Part shown: positions 11,501-24,702 of the stretch, in pieces
Layout of the letters: every line of letters starts with the position of its first letter
Numbering within the stretch: position 1 is the stretch's first letter
Origin: Rhea pennata
Lineage: Eukaryota; Chordata; Aves; Rheiformes; Rheidae
Reading direction: 5' to 3'
DNA length: 64,000 nucleotides
NCBI RefSeq assembly: GCF_028389875.1
Contig: NC_084687.1
Location: 2,888,157 to 2,952,156 of the forward strand
Notes under the pieces: generated by a model
What the model was told of the DNA's origin: nothing
Seen by the model: only the letters and a program-made list of their open reading frames with translations
Databases searched by the model: none
Translations under genes and position numbers: made by a program

Positions 11501-13848
11501 GGCTTGGTCTTGCGCAGTGGAACCTCTACAGAGAGATGTCAGGACCTATGCATCGCAGGTCTCCTAATGCTCTTCTGCTATGGGCACGCTTCAGCGTTGG
11601 CATGTCTTGTGGTTGCAGCTGCTATGGCAGTAAATGGACCTACGACCCATCCTCAGCGCCCGTTGTATCGACATCTGACTGGGGGCAAAGAGGCTGCGGA
11701 TGGAAGCGATGGGCTGCATCCCGAATTCCTGCTCACCTCCCAGGAAGCGCAGAGAGGACATGATGGAGCCGATCCAGCTGATCTGCTCGGAGGAGCCTCC
11801 TACCTTCTCTTGGAAGACCACAAAGAAAATTCCAAAGGTTTTGAGCATTCCCATCAGGAGCACGTTCACCTAAATTCAAATCAGAGCGAGGTAAGAGGTC
11901 ACAGGATTGGGAATCTGCTTTTGCTTGTCTCATGTGTTCCTTGGATGTGTGTAATTCGTTGTGCTAGGGAGCAAAGTGGGACAAGTGAACTCATGTAGCA
12001 TGTGTTGGGAGAAGGTCAGTAGAGTGCGCTTGTGATGGCCCAGTTGCTCTCCAAGCTTGGAGTTTAATCTTAACAGAGCCTCCAAAATCCATCTGTACAA
12101 TCCTGACGCAAGCTAGGCCTGCTTTTCCGATGAAAAAGAACTGAATAACATTAGCTCGGTGTGTTTTTTTTAATAGTAAAAAACAAATCTCAGTTGGTCT
12201 CTGCACTTTGAAATGCTGCAAGTAGCTGATGGGTAAGGGGCAGAGTGGAGCACGCACGGATATTACAAAGCCAGGTTTCTCGGGCTAGTCCTGCCGCAAG
12301 GGCAAAGGACAGTTCATGTCCTCAAATTTATTTTTAACTCCCTCCCTCCCTCCCTCCTTCCCTGTAGCTAGCTGGTTAATAATTGGCAGCAAGTTACTCT
12401 ATATGGATGGAAAGTTGAGACTGCTTGACTGCAGTTCTCAGCTTTATTCATTGGGTCATGACACTGCATCTGTATGATTGATGGAAAGATCCCCCACGCT
12501 CCACGCTGCACACGGTATTGAATTGCAGAGTGTGGAGGCGTTAGAGAATTAGGGCCTTTAAGTGGTTTTGAGAGCCCTGGTCCTACTGGAGTAGTGTCGT
12601 CAAGCATATATGTGCTTCTTGCACATAGCACCTTAAGGAGAAGGTGGTGAGGTCGGATCCTCAGCCGCTCGGGAAGGGAATCTCGCCTTCACTGAAGGTG
12701 AAATAGGCCCTTGTTGAGTTGGGAACCTCGGTGTTGTTACGTATTAGGATGGAAAAAAAATCATAGAGTTGCAAACTATCTTTTGTCCCAGGACTGCGGG
12801 TTCTGTGCCCTCGCTTAGAGCCTCTGAGACAAAGCGTTTCCGAACGGCGCTGCGAGGGGCAAACGCCCCTGTCTTTGCTCAGGCTGCAGTGAAACGGGGA
12901 CAAGGTCTACCTGCAACGTTTCGCTGCCTGGACTCGGTAGAGCAAAGCACCTGCCTCCTCTCAGCAATGGCTCAGTATTTTCCATCAGCTCGGTGGGATC
13001 GGCAGGTCCCACTGTCCCCTCTGCGTGTGCGGGAGGAGGACTCCTTTGCCGGGCAAGAAGGGCCCTGGGGCTTTCTGTAGACCCTCAACTTCAGAAGCTT
13101 CATAGATGAATTTGCTCTCTGCTTACCAGAAAGAAGTGAAACACTACTCCCCATGCCCACCCTTCATCAGGAGCAGCTTCCGCTTGGTTTTTTTCTTTCT
13201 CCCCTGTTGCTCTTGGCTGGTTTGCTGTCTCTGCCTCTTTCCTCTCCCCTGTAAATGAGAATTTTGGGACACGTTAGCACCTTGCCTCATTGATCAGGTT
13301 GTTTGAATTAACTTGCAGAACTGCTCTCATAGCAAGCTGATGATTTCATGTATCCTTTTGGTCCTCAGCTTTTTCTGTGAATGAGCCAGGAAACAGTATT
13401 TTGCGTTCAGTCATCAAATCTTGAGAAATTTTTTGAGGCTGGGTGAGGCTTCTCCCAGCCTTTTTTTTTTTTTTTTTTTTTTGTTTTTTTCCCCAAACAG
13501 ATGCTAAGTTGCATGTTATCAGTGGCTGCAATAGTTTCATTTCCTTTGTTTTCCTCCAAATTATTCTGGCCGCTTAAGAAGCCTTAAGCGTTCCTATGGG
13601 ACAGGCATCTTGCCACATCTCTAGCGCGTACAGTTAGGCGGGTTTGTACAAGGAGGGGGGTTGTTTCACCGTCTATCTGTGTCTATCTCTGAACTCTTAG
13701 ACTTGTTTCCCATCTTTATCTCCTTTCTGTCCTCTCTCCTGTCCTGAATGTCTATCAGTGACAGGAATCCTCCTTCCCAGGCAGCTGAACCCGAGAGCAG
13801 CTGGGTTTGGTGAACCTGAAACTTTTCCTTACCAGCTCGCTGATGCAT
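2558..13848 (-). CDS. SLC16A4: SLC16A4, monocarboxylate-transporter-family carrier (MCT4/5 group), nine coding exons
   Basis: A 12-helix plasma-membrane carrier of the SLC16 family; its substrate is not well established. Coding exons on the minus strand, 5' to 3': 13848-13833, 13248-13127, 11869-11737, 11136-10993, 10741-10580, 9954-9439, 8041-7830, 7071-6978, 2709-2558. All have GT-AG borders and the phases join without a break, giving about 516 aa (human is 487). Landmarks are [11 protein letters not shown] and the second MCT motif region ([19 protein letters not shown]), [51 protein letters not shown] and, in the last exon, [10 protein letters not shown]. Exon 6 (516 nt) holds the long variable TM6-TM7 loop. 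The N-terminal MCT signature reads DEGWAW instead of DGGWGW. The first exon contributes only 16 coding bases (ATG at 13848); I chose it because its donor GTAAGG has the required phase and exon 2 has no in-frame ATG. The gene precedes LAMTOR5 on the same strand. Confidence 0.93.
2710..6977 (-). other. SLC16A4 last intron (4.3 kb), no other gene seen
   Basis: This is the longest intron of the gene. It holds homopolymer runs (T-runs near 4179-4202 and 4830-4850) and otherwise unremarkable unique sequence. The short open frames here match no family I recognise. An AG-rich, GC-richer stretch at 3.49-4.15 kb stands out slightly in composition. Confidence 0.5.
9238..9417 (+). mobile_element. CR1 LINE 3' fragment
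   Basis: The stretch matches the chicken-repeat-1 3' end: an ACTGGAGCAGGTTGCCCAGA-type segment, then AGGTTGGACTAGATGATTTC, then the GGTCCCTTCCAACC...TTCTATGATTCT terminus. It is about 180 bp, heavily 5'-truncated as is normal for CR1, and lies in intron 6 of SLC16A4 antisense to the gene, just upstream of the exon 6 donor. It is preceded by a T-run at 9204-9221. CR1 is the dominant avian retroposon and supports a bird source. Confidence 0.93.
10130..10170. repeat. (AT)n/(AC)-rich microsatellite in SLC16A4 intron 5
   Basis: An alternating ATATAT tract with interspersed A runs passes into ACAC units. It lies in the intron between the 162-nt and 516-nt exons of SLC16A4. Confidence 0.8.
13833..13848 (-). 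CDS. SLC16A4: SLC16A4 start exon (16 coding bases)
   Basis: The minus strand reads ATG CAT CAG CGA GCT G followed by the donor GTAAGG. The single leftover G joins the first two bases of the next exon at 13248 to make a glycine codon, giving the N-terminus MHQRAGERKE. Exon 2 is open upstream of its acceptor but has no in-frame ATG, so an initiating exon is needed. The choice of this ATG is inferred from phase and donor strength; a cDNA end would settle it. Confidence 0.6.
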
Positions 13849-16337
13849 GGTGTAAAATCGCCCGAAAAACGGTAGATTGGAAAGAGCAATGGTCTCTCTT
13901 CATTTGCTCCAGAAATCAGATTTCTGCCTCAGCGCCCCTAAGTCAGTTCCTGCATTCGTGTCCGGCTGCGGCGAGGCAGGAACAGAGGGCTCGTTCTTCC
14001 CGGCGAGCCGCAGAGCGGAGCTACCCCGGAGCACAAACTCGAGCCTGCGAAATGCCGGGACTTTGGGGACGAGCTTTTTCCTCCTCCTGGGAGGCAGTGC
14101 TCTGGCTCGCGTGCCTCCAGGCGACGGAGTCCCTCCCCTTCCCCAAGCCCGGAGGCCGGAATCGAGGCGTTAGCTGAGCCTGCATCCTGCCCGGATGAAA
14201 CGGGAAGCTCCAGAGGGAAAGTCCGCAAGGCTACGGCTTCGGTGGCCTGCTAGACGTTGAACGGAGCAGTAGGTGGCAATGGTGGACTGACGCCAAGCTC
14301 CGATTGCGGCTGGATCTGTAGGAGAGCGGAGCTTTCCCGCGCCACCCAGGCCGTGCTGCGGAGCCCCTTAGCGCTCCGGCCTCTGGCCCTCCCTCGCTTA
14401 AGAGGAGATAGTTTAGAAAGGTTGTGTTTTCCAGCTAGCTGCTTGGCAGCCGGACTGGGACAGCCACGCTTCCGCAGCGCTTTGACGGAGCTGATGGTTG
14501 CGTAGGGCTTGGGCTGGCTCAGTGCCTCTATTGTAAATATGCACAGACTCCGTAGCAAATACAGCCGTACGCTTCCTCCCGTTTTTTTGATTGACCTGTC
14601 AACCAAATCAGCACGCCTGAAAGCCGCTAAAACCGTCGGTCTGTGATGCTGAGCGCTGCCTCCTCCCCTCCCTGGGCAGAGAAGGCAATGCTCCGTCTTG
14701 CTGTAAGATCCTAGTAGGCTGTAGCTGCCTAGGCCAGAAATATTGGATTAGACCTACCAAGGTGTCCTGCAGGATGTAGGGTTTTCCTATAGTAGGGTTT
14801 GTAGTATATGCATTCATCTTTACATTTAATGTGTTTGCAATGCAAATGGCTGGAGAGCTTGAAGGACAGCAGGTTAGAAGCAGGCAGGGGGCCGGAGCAC
14901 TGGTGAGAAGCCGGAGGCAGCATCTGGCGTCTCATCTGCATGTCGAGACGCCAGACATCCGCGAGGAAATGCTCCAGCGCTGGCTCAAGCTGCTCCCCTT
15001 CCCCGTGTGCTGGCAGGGAGCAGATGCAGGGCCTCCTGCTAATGAATGTTGTGTGCAGTGTTTCGTGTTCCCAGGGCTCATTCCCTGAAACACCGAGCTC
15101 TGTACGTGCCCTTCTCTGTTAATGGGAGTGCTGAGAAATGACCCTGCCCCTTGTCTTCTGCTCTTCAAAAAGCCTCTGGCTCTGGGAGAGCAGCTTTTGC
15201 TGGGTTTTGGTGTTTTAAAACATGCATCTGCAGAAGGGCTTGGAACTTGAGTATGAAGAAAAGCAAAATGATTTAATGGTTCATTGCTTTGTGCCCTGTG
15301 GCTTGGGGGGGTGCTAGAAGCATGAGGGATACCGGGGGAAATAGAAAAGCTGAATTTTGTGTTCGTCTTTCAGCAGCTGTGTGAGTACAGGGAGAAGCTA
15401 GAAGGCCTGAGTGCAGACTGGGTACCAGAAGTCAGCATGTTCTTTGCTTAATGCTTTGGGCAGACTCTCTGCAGTGATTTGGGCATGTGGCAGCTTTGCA
15501 TTGTTGGGGTAAGCACCTGTGTGCTACTCCTAGGTGTGGGCAGAGTCCAGCTGGAGAATGAGAGAGAGAAAAGCTAATTTGTAGGGGGATTCTTGAGTGT
15601 GTGAGTTAAGGGATGTCCCTTTGCACCAGGCTGCAGGCTGGGTGGCTAAGATAGGGCTGTTCATCCCATGTATCTCCCTGAGTGAAGTATGCAGGTTATT
15701 TTGGTTATGGACCGAAGTGTTCGTTCGTTTACCCCAGGGTAAATACAGTTGTATCCTCCGCTTCAGCCTCATTCGTTAGAGCTCACACTCATGCTCAACC
15801 CTGAAGCTTCCCTCCTGCAGCGTTAAGCCTAAGGCAGCTGCAGGTCACCTCCATTCCATTCTCAGATACACAGGCAGAATTTGAGTTAGCCAGGACTGCA
15901 AGGGGCAACGGCTTTCTGCAGGACTGGTCCCTGTTTGAAATGCTTGCATCTGTAAGATGAAGACAGGCCTGGATTAGTGAAGGTGTAGTCAACATCCAAT
16001 TTACACAGAGCAGGGGCAGCCAGGGCAAACAAGTTTATGTTTGAACTTCAGTCCAAGGCATAAGTAAGAGAGTAACCCTCATGCAGGAATTTTAACCAGA
16101 GCAGGCTAAACATTTCCTAGGAAAAATTCCTAGGACAGTTTTTGTGCCTTTTTGCACTGGAGGAGCCTCCTTTAATTCAATTCCTTATGCACTGGTCCAT
16201 TTGTCTGAGAAATGCTGAGAAAGAAGGGGTTGGGAAGAGTTACCTCACCTGGCTCTGGAAATAGCCCCCTTTTTCTATCAGGGCAAAAGTTTTTGCAGTA
16301 GAAGCAAAGAGAAGCACATGCATGTTTCTGCAGGTCA
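13849..16337. other. Intergenic region between SLC16A4 and LAMTOR5
   Basis: No protein gene is recognised. 13.92-14.48 kb is GC- and CpG-rich and lies directly upstream of the inferred SLC16A4 start exon, so it is the likely promoter. The remainder (14.5-16.3 kb) is unique sequence with no open frame resembling a known family. Confidence 0.5.
13925..14480 (-). promoter_or_regulatory. CpG-rich block, likely SLC16A4 promoter
   Basis: CpG dinucleotides and G+C rise sharply here, about 80-630 bp upstream of the inferred SLC16A4 ATG on the minus strand. No TATA box is evident. Assignment as promoter is by position. Confidence 0.45.
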
Positions 16338-16343
16338 TTTATT
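16338..16343 (-). other. LAMTOR5 polyadenylation signal
   Basis: A minus-strand AATAAA lies about 285 nt past the LAMTOR5 stop codon. It is the first canonical hexamer downstream, so the 3' UTR probably ends near 16320. Confidence 0.6.
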
Positions 16344-16626
16344 GGTTTCTCCAACAAATAAGGCCACACACACACGCACCCTCGTATTATCTGATCATTA
16401 CACAAGCTTGGTGAGCGACCCACATTTCATCCTCGGCAACATGAGTGCTAGAATATGAGTCGAGGAACCCGATAGCTGCACAGGAGCTGTTAAGTAAAGA
16501 GGGAGAGCCTTCAGCCCAGATTTGGTTACTACAAGCACGTCCTGCATTGGAGCAGCAGAGGAGAGTAGTTGTCCAGTGAGGAAGAGCTGGTGTGGAGGTG
16601 GGAGTGCTGCACAGGTTCCCGAGAGG

Positions 16627-18095
16627 TCAGGATGCCAGCTTGTGTACTGCTACAGTGATGCTGTCGTGCTTCTGGATCATGATATTCCTAGAGCAACAAC
16701 AAAAAGTGCTATTTAAGGCAGTTGAGCCAGCTGCAGTGATGATGAAGCTCTGTCTTGAGGTATCGTTTTGTGGCTCCAGCAACCCCCAGCTCTGTGCTAG
16801 ATATGTCAACTGCTTAATCTCCCCACACACACCCTGAAGAAGAAATCTTTGCCTACCACACTGGCAAAAATATCTGCTGAGGCTACAGGATGGGTTTAAT
16901 TATCTATGCAGATCCCAGGTGTGGAAGAAGCATGGAGCCGGAGTAGCCACCAGCCCCTAAGAGGCTTCTGGCTGCTTCTCCAGTTCCAGCTACTGGAGAT
17001 CTCATTAATCTACTGCTTTTACAAGCCAGGGCTTTCTCCAAGTCTGCCAGCCCAGGCTGAGATGAGGAAAGTCTCCAGGGCTGAGGTGAAAGGCAAAGAG
17101 AGGGGAAAAGCAGCACGGTGGCCAGGCCGGGCTCGGACACTCACCCGCTGTCCGACTCTAGGCACACCACAGGCGTGTCGGTGGGGTCGGAGGTGAGCTT
17201 GGCTGCCTGCTGGGCGAGGACGGAGATGACTCCAGCGTGCTCGTCGGAGAGCGTTCCTCGGCCTACGGGACAGGGCAGGCTCCGGACAAAGCCGAGCTTC
17301 CCCGGCCTCCCGCGGGGCTGCTCCCGCGCTTCCCCTTTGCTGCCCTCGGCCTCACGTGTCCCCCCAGACCGTGGCCCATCGGGGTCTGCGTCGAACCACA
17401 GATAAAGCCTCATTTTGAGTAGCCAGAGAGCAGGCTCTGGCTCCCCCGAGCGTGGGGCATGCTGAGCACCCTGGAGCAGGTAGGCACTGGATGGGCCCGG
17501 TGCCCCCCCCCCAAAAAAAAATAATGCAGGGGGAGGGCTCCAGCGGGGCAGGGCCTGCTGCCCTCTGCCCCCCAAAACCCAGGGGGCTCCAGCAGGGCAG
17601 GGCCAGGCCCGGTGCCCGCCCCCCCCCCAAAAAAAAAAAAAACCCTGGGGGCTCCAGCAGGGCCTGATGTCCCCAACCCGGGGCGCTCCAGTGGGGCATG
17701 GCCCGGTGCCCCTCAAAGCTTAGGGGGATCCAGCGGGGCCTGGTGCCCCGAACCCGGGGGAGGGGGGGGAGGGTCTAGCGGGAGCAGGGCCCGGTGCCCC
17801 CCCCCCCCCATCCCCGCCGCACCCCGGGGGTCCGGCCCGCTGCCCCGCCCGGGGCGCCGCTACTTACAGCCCAGGTTCAGGCCCTGCGAGTCGGTGCACA
17901 GGACCCCCACGACGGCCGGGCTCTTCATGCTGCGGGCGAGAGCGCGGGCGGTGAGCGGCCGCGCCGCCGCCCCGGTGCCTCCTCCCGCCCCTCCCTCCCC
18001 GGTCCCGGTCCCGGTCCCGGTCCCGGTCCCGGTCCGCCCCCCCGAGCCCCCCCCACGCACGTGTCCTCCAGGTGCTGCTCCAGGCTCCCCTCCAT
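16627..18095 (-). CDS. LAMTOR5: LAMTOR5 (HBXIP), Ragulator complex subunit, four exons
   Basis: A roadblock-like subunit of the lysosomal Ragulator scaffold that recruits Rag GTPases and supports amino-acid activation of mTORC1. Exons on the minus strand are 18095-18061, 17929-17868, 17262-17145 and 16687-16627; all have GT-AG borders and matching phases. The product is 91 aa, the same length as the human short isoform. It starts [12 protein letters not shown] and contains [34 protein letters not shown] and the C-terminus [15 protein letters not shown]. Only conservative changes from the mammalian protein are visible. Intron 1 is just 131 nt and holds a GGGACC tandem repeat; intron 2 (605 nt) holds a G-rich minisatellite. 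Start and stop agree with the family. SLC16A4 lies downstream on the same strand. Confidence 0.96.
17440..17830. repeat. GC-rich minisatellite in LAMTOR5 intron 2
   Basis: Irregular tandem units of about 45-75 bp share the cores GGGGGCTCCAGCAGGGC, GGGCCCGGTGCCC and CCCC-AACCCGGGG, with about six recognisable copies. Two copies contain a C-run joined to an A-run (17503-17521 and 17619-17642). Unit length varies because of these homopolymers. The array fills most of the intron between coding exons 2 and 3. Confidence 0.8.
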
Positions 18096-18330
18096 GGCGC
18101 CGCGCCCCGCCGCTTCCGCCCGGCCCCGCCGCTCCGGGCGGCGGCGTCGCCCACGTGACGCGCGCGGACGGCGGCTCGGCGGGGCCGAAAGACCTCCCCG
18201 CGCGACCGCAGGCTCGAGTCAACCCCAGGCAGCGCTTTGACACCCCAAAAGACCTGCCCCCCCCTGCCCCCCGGTGGTCACCCCGCGCCTGGGAGCCTCG
18301 CGGTGCTTCTCGGCACCCAGAGCGCTGTGC
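17800..18330 (-). promoter_or_regulatory. CpG island over LAMTOR5 exons 1-2 and promoter
   Basis: A dense CpG block surrounds the LAMTOR5 start codon and extends upstream, as expected for a housekeeping gene. No TATA box is seen. It contains CACGTGAC at about 18152-18159, an E-box/CLEAR-like palindrome of the kind bound by TFEB/USF-type factors at lysosomal genes, which would fit a Ragulator subunit; the binding is inferred. Confidence 0.6.
18001..18035. repeat. (GGTCCC)n tandem repeat in LAMTOR5 intron 1
   Basis: Six near-perfect 6-bp units read GGTCCC on plus and GGGACC on minus. On the LAMTOR5 sense strand this gives regularly spaced GGG triplets continuing into a GGGGAGGGAGGGG stretch, a pattern able to form G-quadruplexes. 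It begins 25 nt inside the 131-nt intron. Confidence 0.9.
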
Positions 18331-18393
18331 ACCGCTGGGAACCGCTGCAAACACCTGGGGGAGCTGGAGCAGAACAGCCTTTTTCCCCCCGAA

Positions 18394-18460
18394 TTTTTCC
18401 TTTTCCTTTTCCTTTTCCTTTTCCTTTTCCTTTTCCTTTTCCTTTTTCTTTTCTTTTTTT
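18394..18460. repeat. (TTTTCC)n polypyrimidine tract upstream of LAMTOR5
   Basis: About nine TTTTCC units run into T/C-rich sequence, a pure polypyrimidine strand on plus (polypurine on minus). It lies about 300 bp upstream of the LAMTOR5 ATG. Mirror-symmetric homopurine tracts of this kind can form triplex DNA. Confidence 0.9.
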
Positions 18461-21400
18461 TTCTTTTTTGTCACAAAAATCTCTGCTGCCTGGATGGTGG
18501 CAGCGGCGACGGGTGCAGGGAGCTGCAGCTGGGTGCTGCGTGCCGCTGGTGCTGGCAGTGCTGGGCTAACTGGGAGCACTGGTGCTGCCAGCACTAGGCA
18601 GGTGCTGGCGGGGCTTCGGCAGCGAGGAGGAGGAGGAGGGTGATTTACAGCAAGTGAAGCTCCACGATGCTAACAAAGCCTCTCCCAACGTTGCCACTGA
18701 TGCAGTTTGGCTTGTCAGGTTGGAAAATTAAAATGTTGGTGGTAGGGCAGGTGAAGCGCAGCGATCTCCGTGTTTCTCCCGTGTTAGTACTGGGGGAGCC
18801 GCAGGCGCAGCCCCTTTCCTGTGCAAACGGGTCTCTTAGCCCCCCAGCTGGGCTCAGCGCTGCCCATCTGAGAGCAGCGTCTCCGTGGCCAAGACGGCCC
18901 TGGCTTGGCAATAGCCTTTCCCAGGATTTTTTTTTTCCCCCCCACCTTGGGAAACGAAGCTGAGCGAAAATGCACGTAGCCTGTCGCAGGCAGCCCCGGG
19001 GTCTGCGACTTCGCTGCCCCTCGGGGACCTTTGGAAGGTAACGACCCCGAACAAGCTGGTTTCAGGCCATTCCCTGCACTGAGATTTCAGTGTTTCTGGG
19101 TGAAGTGAGGGGATTTTGTGGGGTTGGCAGTGATTAATCCAAGATCGGGGGGGTGAGACCTCGCTGAAGCAGCAGAACCAGCAAGAACAGCTGCCGATTC
19201 CAAAGAATTGCTCTTTGCCAGCGGAGAAAATTGCCAGGCTATTTTTAGCACATCAGCTAATTCAATATATAGGCAATTTAGCAGCTTGTGGAGAAAATCT
19301 GCCAGCAGCAGCAAAGCCCCACTAGACGCCTCGGGGTCAGAGCATCTCCCTGAGCATGGGCTGAAAATGTGCAATTTTCCATCACCCCTGATGCCCCAAT
19401 TTGCAATCACAACCGCTGTTCTGCAGCGCTTTGGGCTTTGCAGCCCCCCCGGCTGGGGAACCCCATTAGCCTGGTGGGCCAAGACCTTGCCGCGGCGTTG
19501 CCAGCGAAAGGTTTCACCGCCGTCAGAGCAGGGTGGGGGAATGAAAAGATTTCCCACCAAAACTCCAGCCCCGAGTTGGATCCGGCTTGATTCGACGTGG
19601 TTTTGCTGAAGGATGTCGAGCGAGGAGCGACACTCTGAGCGAAAGGTCGCCGTGGCTGCGACAGCGCAGCGCCGAGCGGGCGGCAGGATTCATTGCAAAC
19701 CGTAAATCGATGTCGCTGCACGTTATATTCCGATATAAACTTACTCTCACTGCTGAAAAATATCTTATTCCCTTGCTGCTCTCCTGTTCTTACGAACGAA
19801 TAGAGCCGAGTCTCTTTCTGCAGGATATTCATCACCGACCCCGCTTTATTCCGGGCTGAATACACATTTTTTTATGTATTTTGCTTTGGCTGAATAGTCA
19901 AAAACTCTTAAGCTGATTCGCGCATCAGTCAAGGGTAAATATACGTGTCTATAGGTACGCTCACAAAATCCAGCTGTCTCGGCTTAACTGAAGAATAGCC
20001 CTCGGTGACTGCTGAGGGTGGGATGATTGCTTTCTCTGTATTGATTTCTCCCCCCCTTTGGTGCTTTATTAATATTTCTGCCTCCTGCTGCTGCTGCTGC
20101 TGCCGCCCTTGCAGCGCTGCGTCGTCATCGCGGGGGTAAGTCGGGGGCGCCCCGGAAACCGGGCGGCGGGCCCCCAGCGCCCCCAGTGCCGCGCAGTGAT
20201 TTGTGCCACCCTCCCCCTTTCTCCCCCAAAGCGCTTCTCATTTCTGCTGTTTTACCTTAAAACTGTCCTTTTAAAAAATTATTATTATTTTATCTTTTTT
20301 CTTTTAGCAATGCATGCGGGGATTTCGCCAGCACCCGACTTAGCGATTCGCCTTTTGGTCCCAAATTGCGGGGGCAGCACCCGGGAAAGCCCGTGCGAGC
20401 CGCGAGGGATGCTGACGTGACCTGCGGTCTCCGCTTCCAGCGCAAGCTTTAAACTGTAAAGAGATGGAAAATTAATTCCCTGCCCCTTCCACCCCTCTTA
20501 TTTGCGGCGAGCTCCCAAGAAAAAGAGATGGAAAAGTTAGCTGTGCCTTTCGCTGTTCGCTTCGGGGTTTTTTGCAGGAGTTTATTACTCGCTCTTTCAC
20601 TTTTCTTCCTTCAGCAAGTCCGTATCGTTCCTGAGTATCGCTCCGGAATCTGCTTTTTTTCCTGGGTTTCTTTTCTCTGTGCAATTCCAATACGGCTTTC
20701 AGGGAAATGGGAAAATTCTGGACGCTTCCCAGCAGGGAAATCCCCTTGCGGGGGTCCCCTGGAGTACGTGAACAGGGGGGAGCAGGTGCCCGAGCCGCCG
20801 CTTTATCCTTGTCCCTTCCAAATTAAGATAAATCCTTAGGAAGGAGGGAAGTACCAGGATGCAAAGCAGCAGGTTAAAATCTTGTCCTAGTGGGTTGAAC
20901 GTACCTTTGGGGCTCGGCGTTTTGCTGATAGAGAGGGGGGGAAAAAAAGGGAGTTCATTTCAGACCCGTCTCCGTTAACCCGCCCGCACAGAACCGGAGA
21001 TAAATTCTCGGGATTTCAGTCGCTTTTGGTATTTTCTTGCCCAAAGGGAGAAGCGCCCGGAGAAGGCGCGGTTTAACCGCGGCCAAAGAGGATGGGGAGG
21101 GAGCGGGGCAGAGGGATGAGCGACGAGCAGGGAGATGACACCAGCAGCCGGCGTGGAGCTGGGGGAGGGGGGGGAAAAAACCAGGCACGGAGCGGGGAAG
21201 GCGGCGGGCGGTCAGCGCGCTGCAGGGTCCCCTTTCCCGCGGGCCCTTCGCGCCTGCCTTGCCCGGGGGGGTTTTGCAGCGATCACAAGGCAAATCCAGC
21301 CCGCGCCAAAACCGCGCGATCCCAAGCGGAGCGGCCACGCGCGGAGCATCCCACCAGGCCACCGGGCGCCGTGTTGCCGTTGGCGGCCGCTGTCCCCGCA

Positions 21401-21480
21401 GGGCGTCCATCCCGGCCGCCCTTGCCGCCGCCGGGCTACGTAAGCCGCGGGACGTCGGCAGCCGCGGCCCCGCCGTCACG
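18461..21480. other. Intergenic region between LAMTOR5 and CYM
   Basis: No complete gene is found. A CTG-leucine run followed by a PROK1-like splice-donor end lies at 20082-20135 (separate entry). 21.05-21.48 kb is a strong CpG island leading into the CYM start. The remainder is unique sequence without recognisable coding content; PROK1, expected here by synteny, is not found in full. Confidence 0.5.
20082..20135 (+). pseudogene. PROK1 exon 1-like remnant (tentative)
   Basis: The plus strand encodes a leucine run, then PPLQRCVVIAG, followed at once by the strong donor GTAAGT at phase 0. Prokineticin exon 1 encodes a hydrophobic signal peptide ending in AVITG at a phase-0 donor, and PROK1 sits between LAMTOR5 and CYM in mammals, on this strand. 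However, a stop lies at 20070-20072 with no ATG after it, and I see no cysteine-rich prokineticin exon 2 or 3 before CYM. It may be a relic or chance similarity around a CTG repeat. Confidence 0.2.
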
Positions 21481-24556
<3,076 letters not shown>

Positions 24557-24696
24557 CTCCACCATGATGCCAGTGGTGCCATGGCTTCATCACTCAACCA
24601 GACCACAACCATATTTATCAGGTAGTAGGGCCTTAGTAATGAGAGATTCTCTCCTGTACATAATCTTACTGCTGGTGACATCCTCTCTGGCACATG

Positions 24697-24702
24697 AATA
24701 AA
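24697..24702 (+). other. CYM polyadenylation signal
   Basis: An AATAAA lies 141 nt after the CYM stop codon, at the distance expected for a short pepsinogen 3' UTR. It is intact although the coding region is not. Confidence 0.75.

Noticed and set aside
17612-18643. 343-codon plus-strand open frame over LAMTOR5
   Set aside because: It is antisense to the LAMTOR5 exons and translates the GGTCCC and TTTTCC repeats into Pro-Val and Phe-Ser runs. It is a product of the repeats.
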